This document shows, piece by piece, positions 44,941-54,244 of a DNA stretch of 64,000 nt. The notes below the pieces were generated by a model. It was given only the letters and a program-made list of their open reading frames with translations, was not told the DNA's origin and made no database searches. The position numbers and the translations under genes were made by a program. Position 1 is the stretch's first letter. Every line of letters begins with the position of its first letter. The DNA is from Mesobacillus jeotgali (GTDB taxonomy: Bacteria; Bacillota; Bacilli; Bacillales; Cytobacillaceae): positions 4,214,501-4,278,500 of the forward strand of contig NZ_CP134494.1 in assembly GCF_031759225.1 (NCBI RefSeq), in the 5' to 3' direction.

Positions 44941-47343
44941 ATGAACAAGTTCGGAAAAGTGCTGATTTTGTCAACAAGTATATTAATAGGGGGGAACTCT
45001 GCTCCAATAGAAGCTATTAATGCGGAAGCGGCTGTTGTGAACAGGATTAATAAAACCACTTACCAGACAATCTCAAATCTCAATATGCGGGCAGGAGCTG
45101 GGACTCATTTTAAAGTATTACTAACCATACCAAAGGGTCAGAGGGTTATGGCAACAGAACGCTCCGGGAATTGGTTTAAGGTCTCATATTCATATAGTGA
45201 TAAAGGAAAGAAGGTCACAAAGACAGGATGGGTCACTGGTTCGTACCTTAAAGTTGTAACCTCAGGGTCCAATTCAGGGACATTGCAAGCCCAGGCAGTT
45301 GGCATCACAAAGATGGCTAAAACTACGTATAAAACAACTTCCAACTTGAATATCCGGACAGGAGACGGCCTGAAATACAAGGTTGTCAAAACAGTGCCTA
45401 AGGGAGGAATCGTTACTTCCTCCGAACGCAAAGGCAGCTGGTATAAGGTTGTATACAGTTACTCATACAAGGGTAAAAAAGTAACTGTGTCTGGTTGGGC
45501 TGCCAGCAGCTATCTAAAAGAGTATTATCAATATCAAACAATTAAAGGAACGTATTTGAACACCATGAGGACAACTGGACTCTATCCTTCACCTGATACA
45601 AAAAAGAAACCTTTATTTACCTCTGGAAGCAGCAATGGTTTCTATACAAACCAAAAGGTCATTAACAGTACAGGACAAACTTGGTATCGTGTGTCTTATA
45701 AAGGAAAAGCGGTATACCTGCCGGCAGGCAATATAGCTGTCATTTCTGCATCGTCCTTTGCTAAAACTGATTTTCTCACAAACAAGGAAACTTACTTACT
45801 ATCAGGCATGGGGAATGTTTATACTAAGTTATTAAAAATCCCAAAAAATATTAAGCTTTCTTCCAATGTAAAAGTGGGAAATTGGTATAAGGTTTCTTAT
45901 GGCGGAAAAACAGGATTCATTCTTGCTGCTGATCTATCAAAGTACACTCCGCCTAAGCCGGCTCCTGCTCCTGCTCCCGCTCCGGCAGAATTGCCTGAAG
46001 CAGCAGAACCTAGTCAGCCGGCTTCTCCAGTGGACAGTCCTGAAACAATGGAGCCTGGGCAATCAGCACCTGAGCAGGACCCACAAACCGATTTGGTTGA
46101 AACTACAATCAGCGGGAAGACTTATGTTACGACTTCCGCTTTGAATTTCAGAAAGTCAGCAGGAACTGATTCAGAAATACTAGCTGTTGTTCCAAATTCG
46201 ACGTTTGTATTCCCTACGCATAAGGTGTCCAATGGATGGTATAAAGTTTCGTATAATGAAAAGTCAGGATATCTCTCAGGAGATTTTATAAAAGAAGTCA
46301 TCACCGGAGACCCCATGCATCGGGATGGCTATCAATTCATTGACTTAAGGAAACCTTCAAAAGTAACGGCTGTCCATATTGATCAATATATCAGCAATAA
46401 TCTAAAGGGCCGTTCAAGTGTACTTGCTGGTAAAGGGCAAGCATTCATCAATGCTGGAAACAAATACGGTGTGAACGCACTCTATCTAGCGGCACATGCC
46501 ATTCATGAAAGCGGATTTGGAACCTCCAATATTTCACTAGGAAAATATAATTTGTTCGGCTTCGGAGCTTTTGATGCAACTCCTTTCATCGGGGCCGTCC
46601 GCTTCGAATCAGTTGAACAAAACATTGATTATATCGCACAGGAAATGAAGGCTACTTACCTCAATCTACAAAACTGGAAATACAAAGGAGCCTATTTAGG
46701 ATTCACTACAAGAAGTGTGGCTGGAAACGCCAGAATTGATAGTAACAGCACCGGCATGAACTTTTATTATGCAAGTGATGTAAAGTGGGGCCAGAAAATT
46801 GCCTCCCATATGCAAAATATCCTGCCATACAATAAGGTTGACTATGACCAGGCAGCTGTAAACAGCGTCATGTTCTCATTTCCATCAAGGCCAGCTGGGA
46901 TGGACGCCTTCCCTGCCGGCACCCTGGCCATTGCTAAAAAGGATATGAAGCTGACCAGCCAGAAAGGAAGCACAACCCTGGCTGTAACATTAAAGAAGGA
47001 TACTGTATTTGAAATAATTGAGAAGCATAATGATTATTGGGTCAAAGTGAAGGCTGACAATAAAGATTACTGGACGAACGATATCAAATTTGACCGCTAC
47101 AGGGAATTTATATCAGTCAAGAATCTTGGCAGGGTGAACGTCAGTTCTTTGAATGTCCGACCAACTGCCTCCACTGCATTGGCCCCTATTGGCTCTTTCA
47201 AGTTAAATGAGTATGTACACCTATTGCCTGATGCATCTGGAAATCCTGTCATGAATAGCACAAATACTTGGTACAATGTAAGGCTTGCTGACGGAAAGAC
47301 TGGTTGGGTAAGTGCTTCATACATCATTCAGGAATTAAAATAA
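44941..47343 (+). CDS. lytD: Secreted endo-beta-N-acetylglucosaminidase with SH3 domains (LytD-like)
   Basis: An 800-residue autolysin with a signal peptide at about 1-30. SH3b domains are at about 40-110 and 125-195, and two weaker wall-binding units at about 200-340. A Pro/Ala-rich linker spans about 340-390, and another SH3 domain about 395-455. The GH73 catalytic domain is at about 470-640 with the catalytic glutamate in LAAHAIHESGFGTS, and two more SH3-like units end the protein. GH73 enzymes cut the glycan strand. Length and layout are close to LytD, although LytD has its repeats arranged differently. It has a sigma-D-like promoter and a terminator of its own. Confidence 0.85.
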   Translation: MNKFGKVLILSTSILIGGNSAPIEAINAEAAVVNRINKTTYQTISNLNMRAGAGTHFKVLLTIPKGQRVMATERSGNWFKVSYSYSDKGKKVTKTGWVTGSYLKVVTSGSNSGTLQAQAVGITKMAKTTYKTTSNLNIRTGDGLKYKVVKTVPKGGIVTSSERKGSWYKVVYSYSYKGKKVTVSGWAASSYLKEYYQYQTIKGTYLNTMRTTGLYPSPDTKKKPLFTSGSSNGFYTNQKVINSTGQTWYRVSYKGKAVYLPAGNIAVISASSFAKTDFLTNKETYLLSGMGNVYTKLLKIPKNIKLSSNVKVGNWYKVSYGGKTGFILAADLSKYTPPKPAPAPAPAPAELPEAAEPSQPASPVDSPETMEPGQSAPEQDPQTDLVETTISGKTYVTTSALNFRKSAGTDSEILAVVPNSTFVFPTHKVSNGWYKVSYNEKSGYLSGDFIKEVITGDPMHRDGYQFIDLRKPSKVTAVHIDQYISNNLKGRSSVLAGKGQAFINAGNKYGVNALYLAAHAIHESGFGTSNISLGKYNLFGFGAFDATPFIGAVRFESVEQNIDYIAQEMKATYLNLQNWKYKGAYLGFTTRSVAGNARIDSNSTGMNFYYASDVKWGQKIASHMQNILPYNKVDYDQAAVNSVMFSFPSRPAGMDAFPAGTLAIAKKDMKLTSQKGSTTLAVTLKKDTVFEIIEKHNDYWVKVKADNKDYWTNDIKFDRYREFISVKNLGRVNVSSLNVRPTASTALAPIGSFKLNEYVHLLPDASGNPVMNSTNTWYNVRLADGKTGWVSASYIIQELK

Positions 47344-47353
47344 TATTGATTAG

Positions 47354-47382
47354 AAGGCTTGCCGATCTGGCAGGCCTTTTAT
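47354..47382 (+). terminator. Terminator after the LytD-like gene
   Basis: AAGGC.TGCC pairs with GGCA.GCCTT around GATCT, followed by TTTTATG, 10 bases past the stop. Confidence 0.75.
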
Positions 47383-47411
47383 GATTTAAAGATCTCCTAC
47401 CAAACAAAAAA

Positions 47412-47431
47412 ACCTCAGTATTCCCTGAGGT
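47412..47431 (-). terminator. Terminator after the amidase gene
   Basis: ACCTCAG pairs with CTGAGGT; on the minus strand eight T residues follow directly. It lies 20 bases beyond the amidase stop. Confidence 0.85.
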
Positions 47432-47451
47432 CCAAAAACATCCTTTACTAT

Positions 47452-48678
47452 TTATCTTTGCAGGAAATACATGAACAATCCATTGTATATTCCGGTCGCT
47501 GCTTTCTGTTGATAAGTAGAAGTAGCAACTAGCTTTTCCTCGTATGGGTTTGAAAGGAAGCCAAGTTCCACTAGAGCAGCCGGCCTTCTATTTTCACGAA
47601 TGACATGATAATTGCCATATCTGGCTCCCATGTTCCTGAGCTTCGTCGAAGATACAAGACTGCTTTGAATCGACCTTGCCAATGGAGCATCTTTGTATCC
47701 ATTATAATAAAAGGTCATAACTCCTGTACTGGTTGGAGAGTAAGCATTATAATGCAAACTGATAAAAGCATCTGAGTTGTAATAATTACTGATATTTACT
47801 CGTTGCGCAAGACTTAAATAGACATCTGTTTTTCTAGTGAAGATAACCTTTGCCCCAGCTTTTTGCAAACGAGGAGCCAGTTCAAGAGCGGAAGTTAGCG
47901 TCAAAGTCTTTTCTAGATAGCTTCTTCCCCTTGTACCACTATCATATCCGCCATGCCCCGCATCCAGCACAATGACTTTTCCCTTTAAGACTGATGCAGG
48001 ATCACGAACAAGTGATGCGTGTAACCACCCAATTGTTCCATTGAGTTTCCTTACCTGGATCCAATCACCTTTCACTGCCAATTTATCAACGAAGGTGCCT
48101 GCAGGTTCAGTAGATAAGATAGCATAGTTTGTTCCAGGTCCCTTACGCAGATTGCTGTTCACCTTCATGACCAGTTTTTCATACGAAGCAGTCCTAACAA
48201 TGACTGGCTTCTGGGATGAAACGTATGATGAATGTACCCAGCCATATTTACGGATAGAAGGCACATAGACTTTATACCAGCTGCCATCCTTGCCATAAAC
48301 AGTAAGGGATGTAGCTTTCGACAAAGTTCCAAGGATTTTCCCTGATGGTGCACTTCGTAAATACAAGTTTGTTGCGGTGACATAGCCTGTCCACCTTACT
48401 GATGTCAAAAATTTAGAAGAAACCCAGCCGGTAGTCGTTTTATAGACTATTCTTGACCAGCCATTTTTCTGTCCTAAAACAGTAACAACCTGACTTTTCA
48501 ATAGTTTCCCTTTAATGGAATAGGCTGTACCTGGCTGAGACCGGACATTTAGCACATCAGCATTCACCTTGGCCTGATAAGTGTATGCTGCCTCTGTGCT
48601 GTTGGCCTGAAACGAAAAAATAAGAGAAAAGAGAACCAGAAAACTTAGAAGTATTTTACCAAATGAAGCAACTTTCAT
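47452..48678 (-). CDS. N-acetylmuramoyl-L-alanine amidase with SH3 domains
   Basis: About 408 residues: signal peptide (about 1-31), three SH3b domains (about 35-95, 105-165, 175-230) and a C-terminal Amidase_3 domain. The zinc ligands appear as VLDAGHGGYDSGT near 240, SYLEKTLTLTSA near 258 and AFISLHYNAY near 305, and the catalytic Glu in LVELGFLSNPYE near 370. It cleaves the lactyl-peptide bond of peptidoglycan. The ATG at 48678 after GGTGGGG is preferred to an upstream ATG at 48798, whose extra 40 residues precede an obvious signal peptide. No sigma-D site is visible here, unlike its neighbours. Confidence 0.9.
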   Translation of the reverse strand: MKVASFGKILLSFLVLFSLIFSFQANSTEAAYTYQAKVNADVLNVRSQPGTAYSIKGKLLKSQVVTVLGQKNGWSRIVYKTTTGWVSSKFLTSVRWTGYVTATNLYLRSAPSGKILGTLSKATSLTVYGKDGSWYKVYVPSIRKYGWVHSSYVSSQKPVIVRTASYEKLVMKVNSNLRKGPGTNYAILSTEPAGTFVDKLAVKGDWIQVRKLNGTIGWLHASLVRDPASVLKGKVIVLDAGHGGYDSGTRGRSYLEKTLTLTSALELAPRLQKAGAKVIFTRKTDVYLSLAQRVNISNYYNSDAFISLHYNAYSPTSTGVMTFYYNGYKDAPLARSIQSSLVSSTKLRNMGARYGNYHVIRENRRPAALVELGFLSNPYEEKLVATSTYQQKAATGIYNGLFMYFLQR

Positions 48679-48990
48679 TTTTCCCCACCTTTTGTCTAAT
48701 TTTGTCTTATTATGAAAAGTCTCTTCCACTATAAACCAAGTATGTAAGTAATTTGAGGGTATAAAGGCCCTATTTACATTTATGGGATAAATTAACAAAA
48801 GTGTGATGTCAAATAAAAAACCTTATCGCAAACATTATAGAGGTTGTGGGTATCCAAATAATTGATTGAGTTCCAAACTAACTTCCATATATTGTTATTA
48901 ATCCGTTTAATGTAATTTCCAATCCACTCGATTTCTTGCTTAAACATTTAATCGATAAGACTAAATATGATTATTTTAGAAGAATAAAAT

Positions 48991-49033
48991 AGGGGAACCA
49001 CTCTCATCGCTCCCCTTATCAGACCGTACGTGC
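48991..49033 (-). mobile_element. Relic of a group II intron 3' end (domains V-VI)
   Basis: On the minus strand GCACGTACGGTCTG is the classical 3' arm of intron domain V, followed by a hairpin AGGGGA...TCCCCT that resembles domain VI. The 5' arm of domain V and the rest of the intron, including any reverse transcriptase, are missing, so it is a deletion remnant. The hairpin might now act as a terminator. Confidence 0.45.
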
Positions 49034-49070
49034 TTTTTTAAGGCATAGGGATTCCTAATTGTTTAAATTA

Positions 49071-49104
49071 ATAAGAGCCCCTCTCAATTGAGACGGGCTC
49101 TTAT
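49071..49104 (-). terminator. Terminator after the acyltransferase gene
   Basis: ATAAGAGCCC and GGGCTCTTAT form a 10-base stem with an inner TCTC/GAGA pairing, 6 bases beyond the minus-strand stop at 49110. The T tract is weak (TTATTAATTT). Confidence 0.6.
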
Positions 49105-49109
49105 AGTGT

Positions 49110-50129
49110 CTAAGAAGCGGTTTTCTTAGATTTTAACAGTGATATGATTTTTATTTTTCCAAATAGCAATTTTTCAATATAGTAAAATGCAACACCAAAG
49201 ATTAAGCAAAGGAAGATATTTATAAATGCTAATTTAGTTGGCGGATATCCATACAGGATGCGCATTGTCGGAAACGGCTGGAAAGCCCAGAAGTAAACCA
49301 TCTGAGTTAAAAAAATGTGGTAAGACGCTTCACCTATAGTTTTCATAACTTTAGCAGCTATTGAACTAGCCGTATTTTTCAATCGACTAAGTCCAAAAAT
49401 AACAAGGGCATATGGCCAGAAATATGCGTATACGTTCTGACTCGACCAGTTGGGTTGTACTGCTGGTTTAAAACCATAGTAATGAACAGCTGTTATATAT
49501 ACTAAGCTGACGAATGTGCCAATTTCGAACCATTTATTCCAATTTGGTTTAAATGCCATATATACTCCAAGCCCAATAATGAAGATATAACGTAAAAATA
49601 TAAAACGATAAATTTCATTAGGCATATATGAATAGTAGGCATAGAGCTCAAAAGCAAAATTAATAATGAATGTGCCAATAAGCATATTCATAGGATTACG
49701 TTTTGCCCATAAATATAGCAGCGGTAAACCGAATACCACTTGTAGAATCAAGGGAATAAAATAACTTCCAGGCCCCCATCCTCCCTGAATAAAAGTCAGA
49801 AATACTTCTTTAATCTTCAATACATGCCCAGAACTACTAACTAGGACATACAATTGAAATATCCATACAATAGTGAATGGGATTAATAAACGCTTTAAAC
49901 GTTTTGCAATTTGATCTAAAGAATAAAAATAAATAAGATTAGTTATTTTTTTTCGTTCAAAACTGTTAACTAAATTTAAACCTGTGAGTAATAGAAACAC
50001 AGGAACTGCTTGTAAAATATGATATGGGCCCAAAATAGAATTTTCATAATCCGTTTTAAAGCTGTGCAATAAAATTACTGAGATGATAGCCATTGCCTTT
50101 AAATAATCTATACGTAAGTCTCTTCCCAT
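49110..50129 (-). CDS. Acyltransferase 3 family membrane protein
   Basis: A 339-residue protein with about 10 predicted membrane segments and the family start RDLRIDYLKAMAIISVILLH, in which the final His is catalytic in relatives. GPYHILQAVPVFLLLTGLNL near 35 and FLTQMVYFWAF near 278 are also typical. Such proteins O-acetylate or succinylate exported sugars, but related ones have other substrates. It is monocistronic, with hairpin sequences on both sides. Confidence 0.8.
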   Translation of the reverse strand: MGRDLRIDYLKAMAIISVILLHSFKTDYENSILGPYHILQAVPVFLLLTGLNLVNSFERKKITNLIYFYSLDQIAKRLKRLLIPFTIVWIFQLYVLVSSSGHVLKIKEVFLTFIQGGWGPGSYFIPLILQVVFGLPLLYLWAKRNPMNMLIGTFIINFAFELYAYYSYMPNEIYRFIFLRYIFIIGLGVYMAFKPNWNKWFEIGTFVSLVYITAVHYYGFKPAVQPNWSSQNVYAYFWPYALVIFGLSRLKNTASSIAAKVMKTIGEASYHIFLTQMVYFWAFQPFPTMRILYGYPPTKLAFINIFLCLIFGVAFYYIEKLLFGKIKIISLLKSKKTAS

Positions 50130-50637
50130 GGTGATCCTCCATATTTATTCGTTCAAACACAATTTTAATAGTACCATAAAAAACCCTTCTTATTCGAAAG
50201 TTATTTACATTTACAACTAGTAAATTAACACCTTATTTGACTATAAAACGGAAAATTAAACTGATGTGGAAACTCTCTGAAGCGAAAAAACCTGAAGAAC
50301 TTGTATTGTTCTTGATAAAAGAGAGGAGTGACAGATATCTTACAAGGACTTGATTAGTTTGATTGAGGATGTAAGAGAGGATATTACTGAAAAAAATTGG
50401 AAAGTAGAATATATATAAATGGATGACCTTTTGCATTTCCTTCAGGCCATAACTCTCGATACCGACCTAGATTGTCTTCCCAAGCTATCAGTCTTCTTAG
50501 GGGATGAACTTTCACCATCTGTAATTCAAACTTCCATTATCCATTAACACTTCAGTGTTATCTAGTACTAAAAAGAAGTAAAGGACGCTGACTTGGCCAG
50601 CGTCCCCGTCGCATATAAAGCCACAGCATATTTATGG
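50130..50637. other. Intergenic region with a possible gene relic
   Basis: On the plus strand a startless frame around 50332-50418 reads SYKDLISLIEDVREDITEK followed by NWKVEYI and a stop. It is protein-like but not recognised. Apart from this and a terminator at 50583 nothing is visible. Confidence 0.35.
50583..50605 (-). terminator. Terminator after the C39 peptidase gene
   Basis: GGACGCTG pairs with CAGCGTCC, 32 bases beyond the stop of the minus-strand gene, followed by TTTACTTCTTTTTA on that strand. Confidence 0.65.
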
Positions 50638-52295
50638 TTAATAATAGCTGATGGCCTGCTTTCCAAATTGGGTCCAGCCTTCAATGAATTGTTTCTTCAA
50701 TCTTTTTTTATTTTTCATCCCATCAAGCGGATCATTAAAGTAAACATACTTGCTGTCGTAACCTGTAATAAGAACTGAGTGTTCCTTCATCGTTATTCTA
50801 ATCGGACCTTGAGGAGTATACCATGTCTGCCAGTATTTTCTTGGTACATGGCTGAACCAGCTTGTATTGATGACCCATACCGGACGGCCAGCACCAACAT
50901 AGTCCAAAACAGAGTCAAATGACTGTCCAGATAGGTTTACGATTCTGCCTGGCATGTATTTATTCGCCAACTCTGCTACCGGCTTATTAAATACTCCAAA
51001 GCCTGGTTTGCTGAAGGTATACATATTGCCTACAAATCCATAGTTTGGATTCCCAAAATACTTTTTGCCATTTGAATATCTGTAAATAGTAGGATCCTTC
51101 TTTACTTGTTTCGCAAGCGTCATTTTGTTCGCTTTTACCCCTGCCTGATTCAGCATCATCGCAAGACTAGTAACCTCACAGCCTCTTGGAAGCTCGGGCA
51201 TCTGTTTAATTAGCGGAGCATGCATCAATTTTTTGGCTGGCCTTTTTTGGTTGGCCACTGCCACCTGAATCTTAGGACTTTGATTTCCCGCAGAATCCTT
51301 TGCGTAAAATGAAAGTTTAGAGTTAGCAGCTTGCAAAGGTACTTTTATCGAGAACCTTCCCTGCGAGTTAAGTTTGATCGTTTTGAATTTTTTATTATTC
51401 TTATAGATGTAAAGGGTAGATTTGCCTTCTGCACTTCCCGTGATTACAAACGACTTATTGGTTTTTTATTAACCCTAGGGGCTGCGGGCGGAATCTTATC
51501 GGCCACCTTTACGGTCACGATGCCACTTTTGCTTTTGTACCGGTCTGCTGTGGCATAGACTGATACCACGGTTCCTGCCGATAATGGTTTTTTATTGGGT
51601 AAATACCTTTTAAAATAACCAGTAGAATAAGCTCGTACAGTATAACGCGATTTTCCTATCATTATGTTTACTTCACTATACGGTTCAGCATAGCCGGATA
51701 TATAATTCGTTTTATTTGTCACTGTATTTACTTTTGGCTTGCTCGGTGCAGCTGAAGCAATTACTTGTGCCGACCCTACATTCTTTATCCCGTCAATCAG
51801 TGCAACAACTTTCACCGTGCTTTTATATTTAAGCAAAGGTGACGGTTTAAATTCAAATGTACCATCTGCCTTGTTGAATCTCTTCAGTGAAAGACCCTTC
51901 CCATTCGCACTCGCTGTAATTGTTGCTCCTGGAACTGTTTGTCCGGAAACAACTTTTCTTTTATCTTCAATTTTATTTAAAACAGCCGGAGTGTATACTG
52001 TGTCGGTAGTCACCCCTGTACTTTCAGCCTTCAAAGTAAGCTTACTGTTTCCTGAAATCTGCTGGGAAAAATTAATTTTTAAAGTATTATTTACAGCCTT
52101 TCCTTGTCCTAAGAGGTATTCGCCACTAAAAACCGATATCGTATCTTCTCCAAGATAAGTTCCTAATATATAGTTAGAACCTATTTCCTTCACAACAATT
52201 TCATTTGGTTCTTCTGCGAATGCAGAATTGCCTATCAAAAGAATAAGAAAAAATGATAAGCATAGAATTATGTATTTTTTTGTCAAATTTACCAA
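50638..52295 (-). pseudogene. Secreted Ig-like / C39-family peptidase gene broken by a one-base deletion
   Basis: The upstream frame (52295-51444) has a signal peptide and several beta-sandwich repeats with the ADKIPPAAPRVN linker also seen at 20287 and 54245. It runs into a stop just after the six-A tract at 51462-51467. Adding one A restores VNKKTNKSFVITGSAEGKS and joins the downstream frame. That frame completes the last repeat and holds a papain-like C39-type peptidase: LPRGCEVTSLAMML (Cys), TMKEHSVLITGYD (His), VYFNDPLDG (Asp). The intact product would have about 553 residues. Either this is a real frameshift, a homopolymer assembly error, or slippage restores some product. Confidence 0.8.
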
Positions 52296-52467
52296 CCTCC
52301 CCTTTTAAATTTATGGCAAAATTTTCATAAACACAAGATAATTTTATGATTTTACTATAATTTTAAAATTAGAGAATCCTTTTTCTATCGTTTTTAATAA
52401 TTTTGGTACTTTTTCCAGTATTTTAATATATTATAGTAAATATTACTCATTCGCGGAGGGACAAGGT

Positions 52468-54201
52468 TTGCAGAAATTTAAAGTAATATTTTTATCATTC
52501 GTATTCTTCTTTGCTAGCTTTTCTTTCAAACTAGAGGCAAATGCCGAAACTGGTATTGTTAACCCCTATAAGGTTTACACTTATAACCAAATGGTATCGG
52601 ACATTAATAAACTTAAACGAACCTATCCAGATTTGATTGAGGTGAAAATCATCGGTAAATCTGAATACGGACGAAACTTGTATGCAGTATCAATAGGAAA
52701 AGGACAAGCTACCTTATTTGTGAATGGTTCCCACCATGCACGCGAGTGGTTAACAACTACATTAAACATGTATATGATAGACCAATACGCACAGGCCTAT
52801 AAAAGGAATCAAAAGATTAAAGGATATAACGCGAGGACCATCTTAAATTCTACTACTATTTGGTTTATTCCAATGGTGAATCCAGATGGTGTGACACTTC
52901 AGCAGCAGGGATTAAAGGCTTTTCCGGCAAAGTATCAACGTTCCCTGATCAAGATGAATGAAGGAAGCAAAAATTTCAAGCGCTGGAAAGCAAACGGTAA
53001 GGGAGTAGACTTAAACCGGCAATATAACGCAGGATGGAAGGCTATCAAAAGTCCTACAGCTCCTTCTTATAAGAACTATAAAGGAAAGGCACCTGAAAGT
53101 GCAGCTGAAACAAAGGCCGTTCTTCGTTTTGTTTCTTCGATAAACCTTGAAATGGCTTTATCCTACCACAGTAGCGGGAAAATATTGTTCTGGAATTACA
53201 AGCAAAATAAAACAGATTATTACCGTGATCTTTCCTATGCAAAAACAATTGGAAAAATGACGGGATACCGCTTAGTTTATCCTGGTAAGAACCCATCCGG
53301 AGGTGGATTTACTGATTGGTTCATTCAAACCAAGAAACGCCCTGCCTTCACCCCGGAGATTTCAAGATCTGTATATGAAACAAGTCCTCCCCTCTCGGAG
53401 TTCAGCGGAGCATGGAAGGAAAACCAGGCAGTCGGCTTATATACTGCCAATGAAAGCTTCAAGCTGTATGATTTACGAATGAAACAGGAGACCGACAAGC
53501 TTGCTGGCCAATTAAGCAAGCTTCAAGCGAAGGCCCAAGGACTACGAACCTATTATTATTTAAATATTAAACAGGCTAAGGATTTGAAAATTGATAGAGG
53601 ATTTAAAGCTCTATACGACACAATTAACAAAGAAACTGCTTCACTCGAACGACAAGCTGCCAAGCTTCCTGCAAAGCACAAAGCAAGACTGGCAGGTTAT
53701 TTTAAGAATATCAACACTTACAGAAGTCACTCAAAACTTTTCATTGATGGAGTGACCGCCGGTGATAAGCTATTAAAAACCAACCAGGAGTATGATAAAA
53801 TCTTCGCAGCTGGAAAGTTTGATGCTGTGACCTTCAGTAAGCATGCAGCGCTGTTGAAAGAAACTGGCGCAGTGGAAAAAACGGTCAATAAAATGTATGG
53901 AAAAAATGTTATTTCTCTTGCAAAGAATAAATATATCATTCCAGCCAAGAATACAGCCGAGAACACGAAGCTTGAATTGGATCGTTACACATTAACCAGA
54001 GAAATTCAGGCACAAGTTGCAAAAGGGGAAATTGATACTGCCAAGAGTAATTTAGCTAAACTCGAAGCACTGGAACTGAAGAGTAAAAGGTTGAAAGAAA
54101 CGTACCCTGCAAAATATAAGTTATATCCACTGGCAGAAAAAAGACTGACCGAGTTGAAAGCTGGGATATTGGAAGCTTTGCCTGCAGAACAGGCTCAATA
54201 A
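52468..54201 (+). CDS. Secreted M14 zinc carboxypeptidase
   Basis: A 577-residue protein with a signal peptide (about 1-26). The M14 domain (about 35-330) has the zinc motif GSHHAREW (His90, Glu93), GVDLNRQY near 190 for substrate carboxylate binding, LSYHSSGKI near 235 (third zinc His) and FTPEISRS near 305 (catalytic Glu). The last 230 residues are charged, helical and probably coiled-coil, of unknown role. The start is TTG with GCGGAGGG 7 bases upstream. It may trim wall peptides or scavenge peptides. Confidence 0.88.
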   Translation: MQKFKVIFLSFVFFFASFSFKLEANAETGIVNPYKVYTYNQMVSDINKLKRTYPDLIEVKIIGKSEYGRNLYAVSIGKGQATLFVNGSHHAREWLTTTLNMYMIDQYAQAYKRNQKIKGYNARTILNSTTIWFIPMVNPDGVTLQQQGLKAFPAKYQRSLIKMNEGSKNFKRWKANGKGVDLNRQYNAGWKAIKSPTAPSYKNYKGKAPESAAETKAVLRFVSSINLEMALSYHSSGKILFWNYKQNKTDYYRDLSYAKTIGKMTGYRLVYPGKNPSGGGFTDWFIQTKKRPAFTPEISRSVYETSPPLSEFSGAWKENQAVGLYTANESFKLYDLRMKQETDKLAGQLSKLQAKAQGLRTYYYLNIKQAKDLKIDRGFKALYDTINKETASLERQAAKLPAKHKARLAGYFKNINTYRSHSKLFIDGVTAGDKLLKTNQEYDKIFAAGKFDAVTFSKHAALLKETGAVEKTVNKMYGKNVISLAKNKYIIPAKNTAENTKLELDRYTLTREIQAQVAKGEIDTAKSNLAKLEALELKSKRLKETYPAKYKLYPLAEKRLTELKAGILEALPAEQAQ

Positions 54202-54205
54202 AAAA

Positions 54206-54238
54206 GGTGAGACCCTCTTATTTATACGGGGTCTCACC
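54206..54238. terminator. Bidirectional terminator between convergent genes
   Basis: GGTGAGACCC pairs perfectly with GGGTCTCACC, flanked by five A residues and TTTTGTTTATTTT, so it can end both the carboxypeptidase gene and the minus-strand gene finishing at 54245. Confidence 0.85.
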
Positions 54239-54244
54239 TTTTGT

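Larger units (their letters stand above)
48679..49109. other. Intergenic region with group II intron relic
   Basis: It contains the upstream region of the amidase gene (TTGACA on the minus strand near 48815 with a poor -10), an intron 3'-end relic at 48991-49033 and a hairpin at 49071-49104. There is no coding frame of note. Confidence 0.5.

Noticed and set aside
50233-50436. 67-codon minus-strand frame downstream of the acyltransferase promoter region
   Set aside because: Low-complexity hydrophobic translation without a ribosome site; probably the antisense of a short relic.
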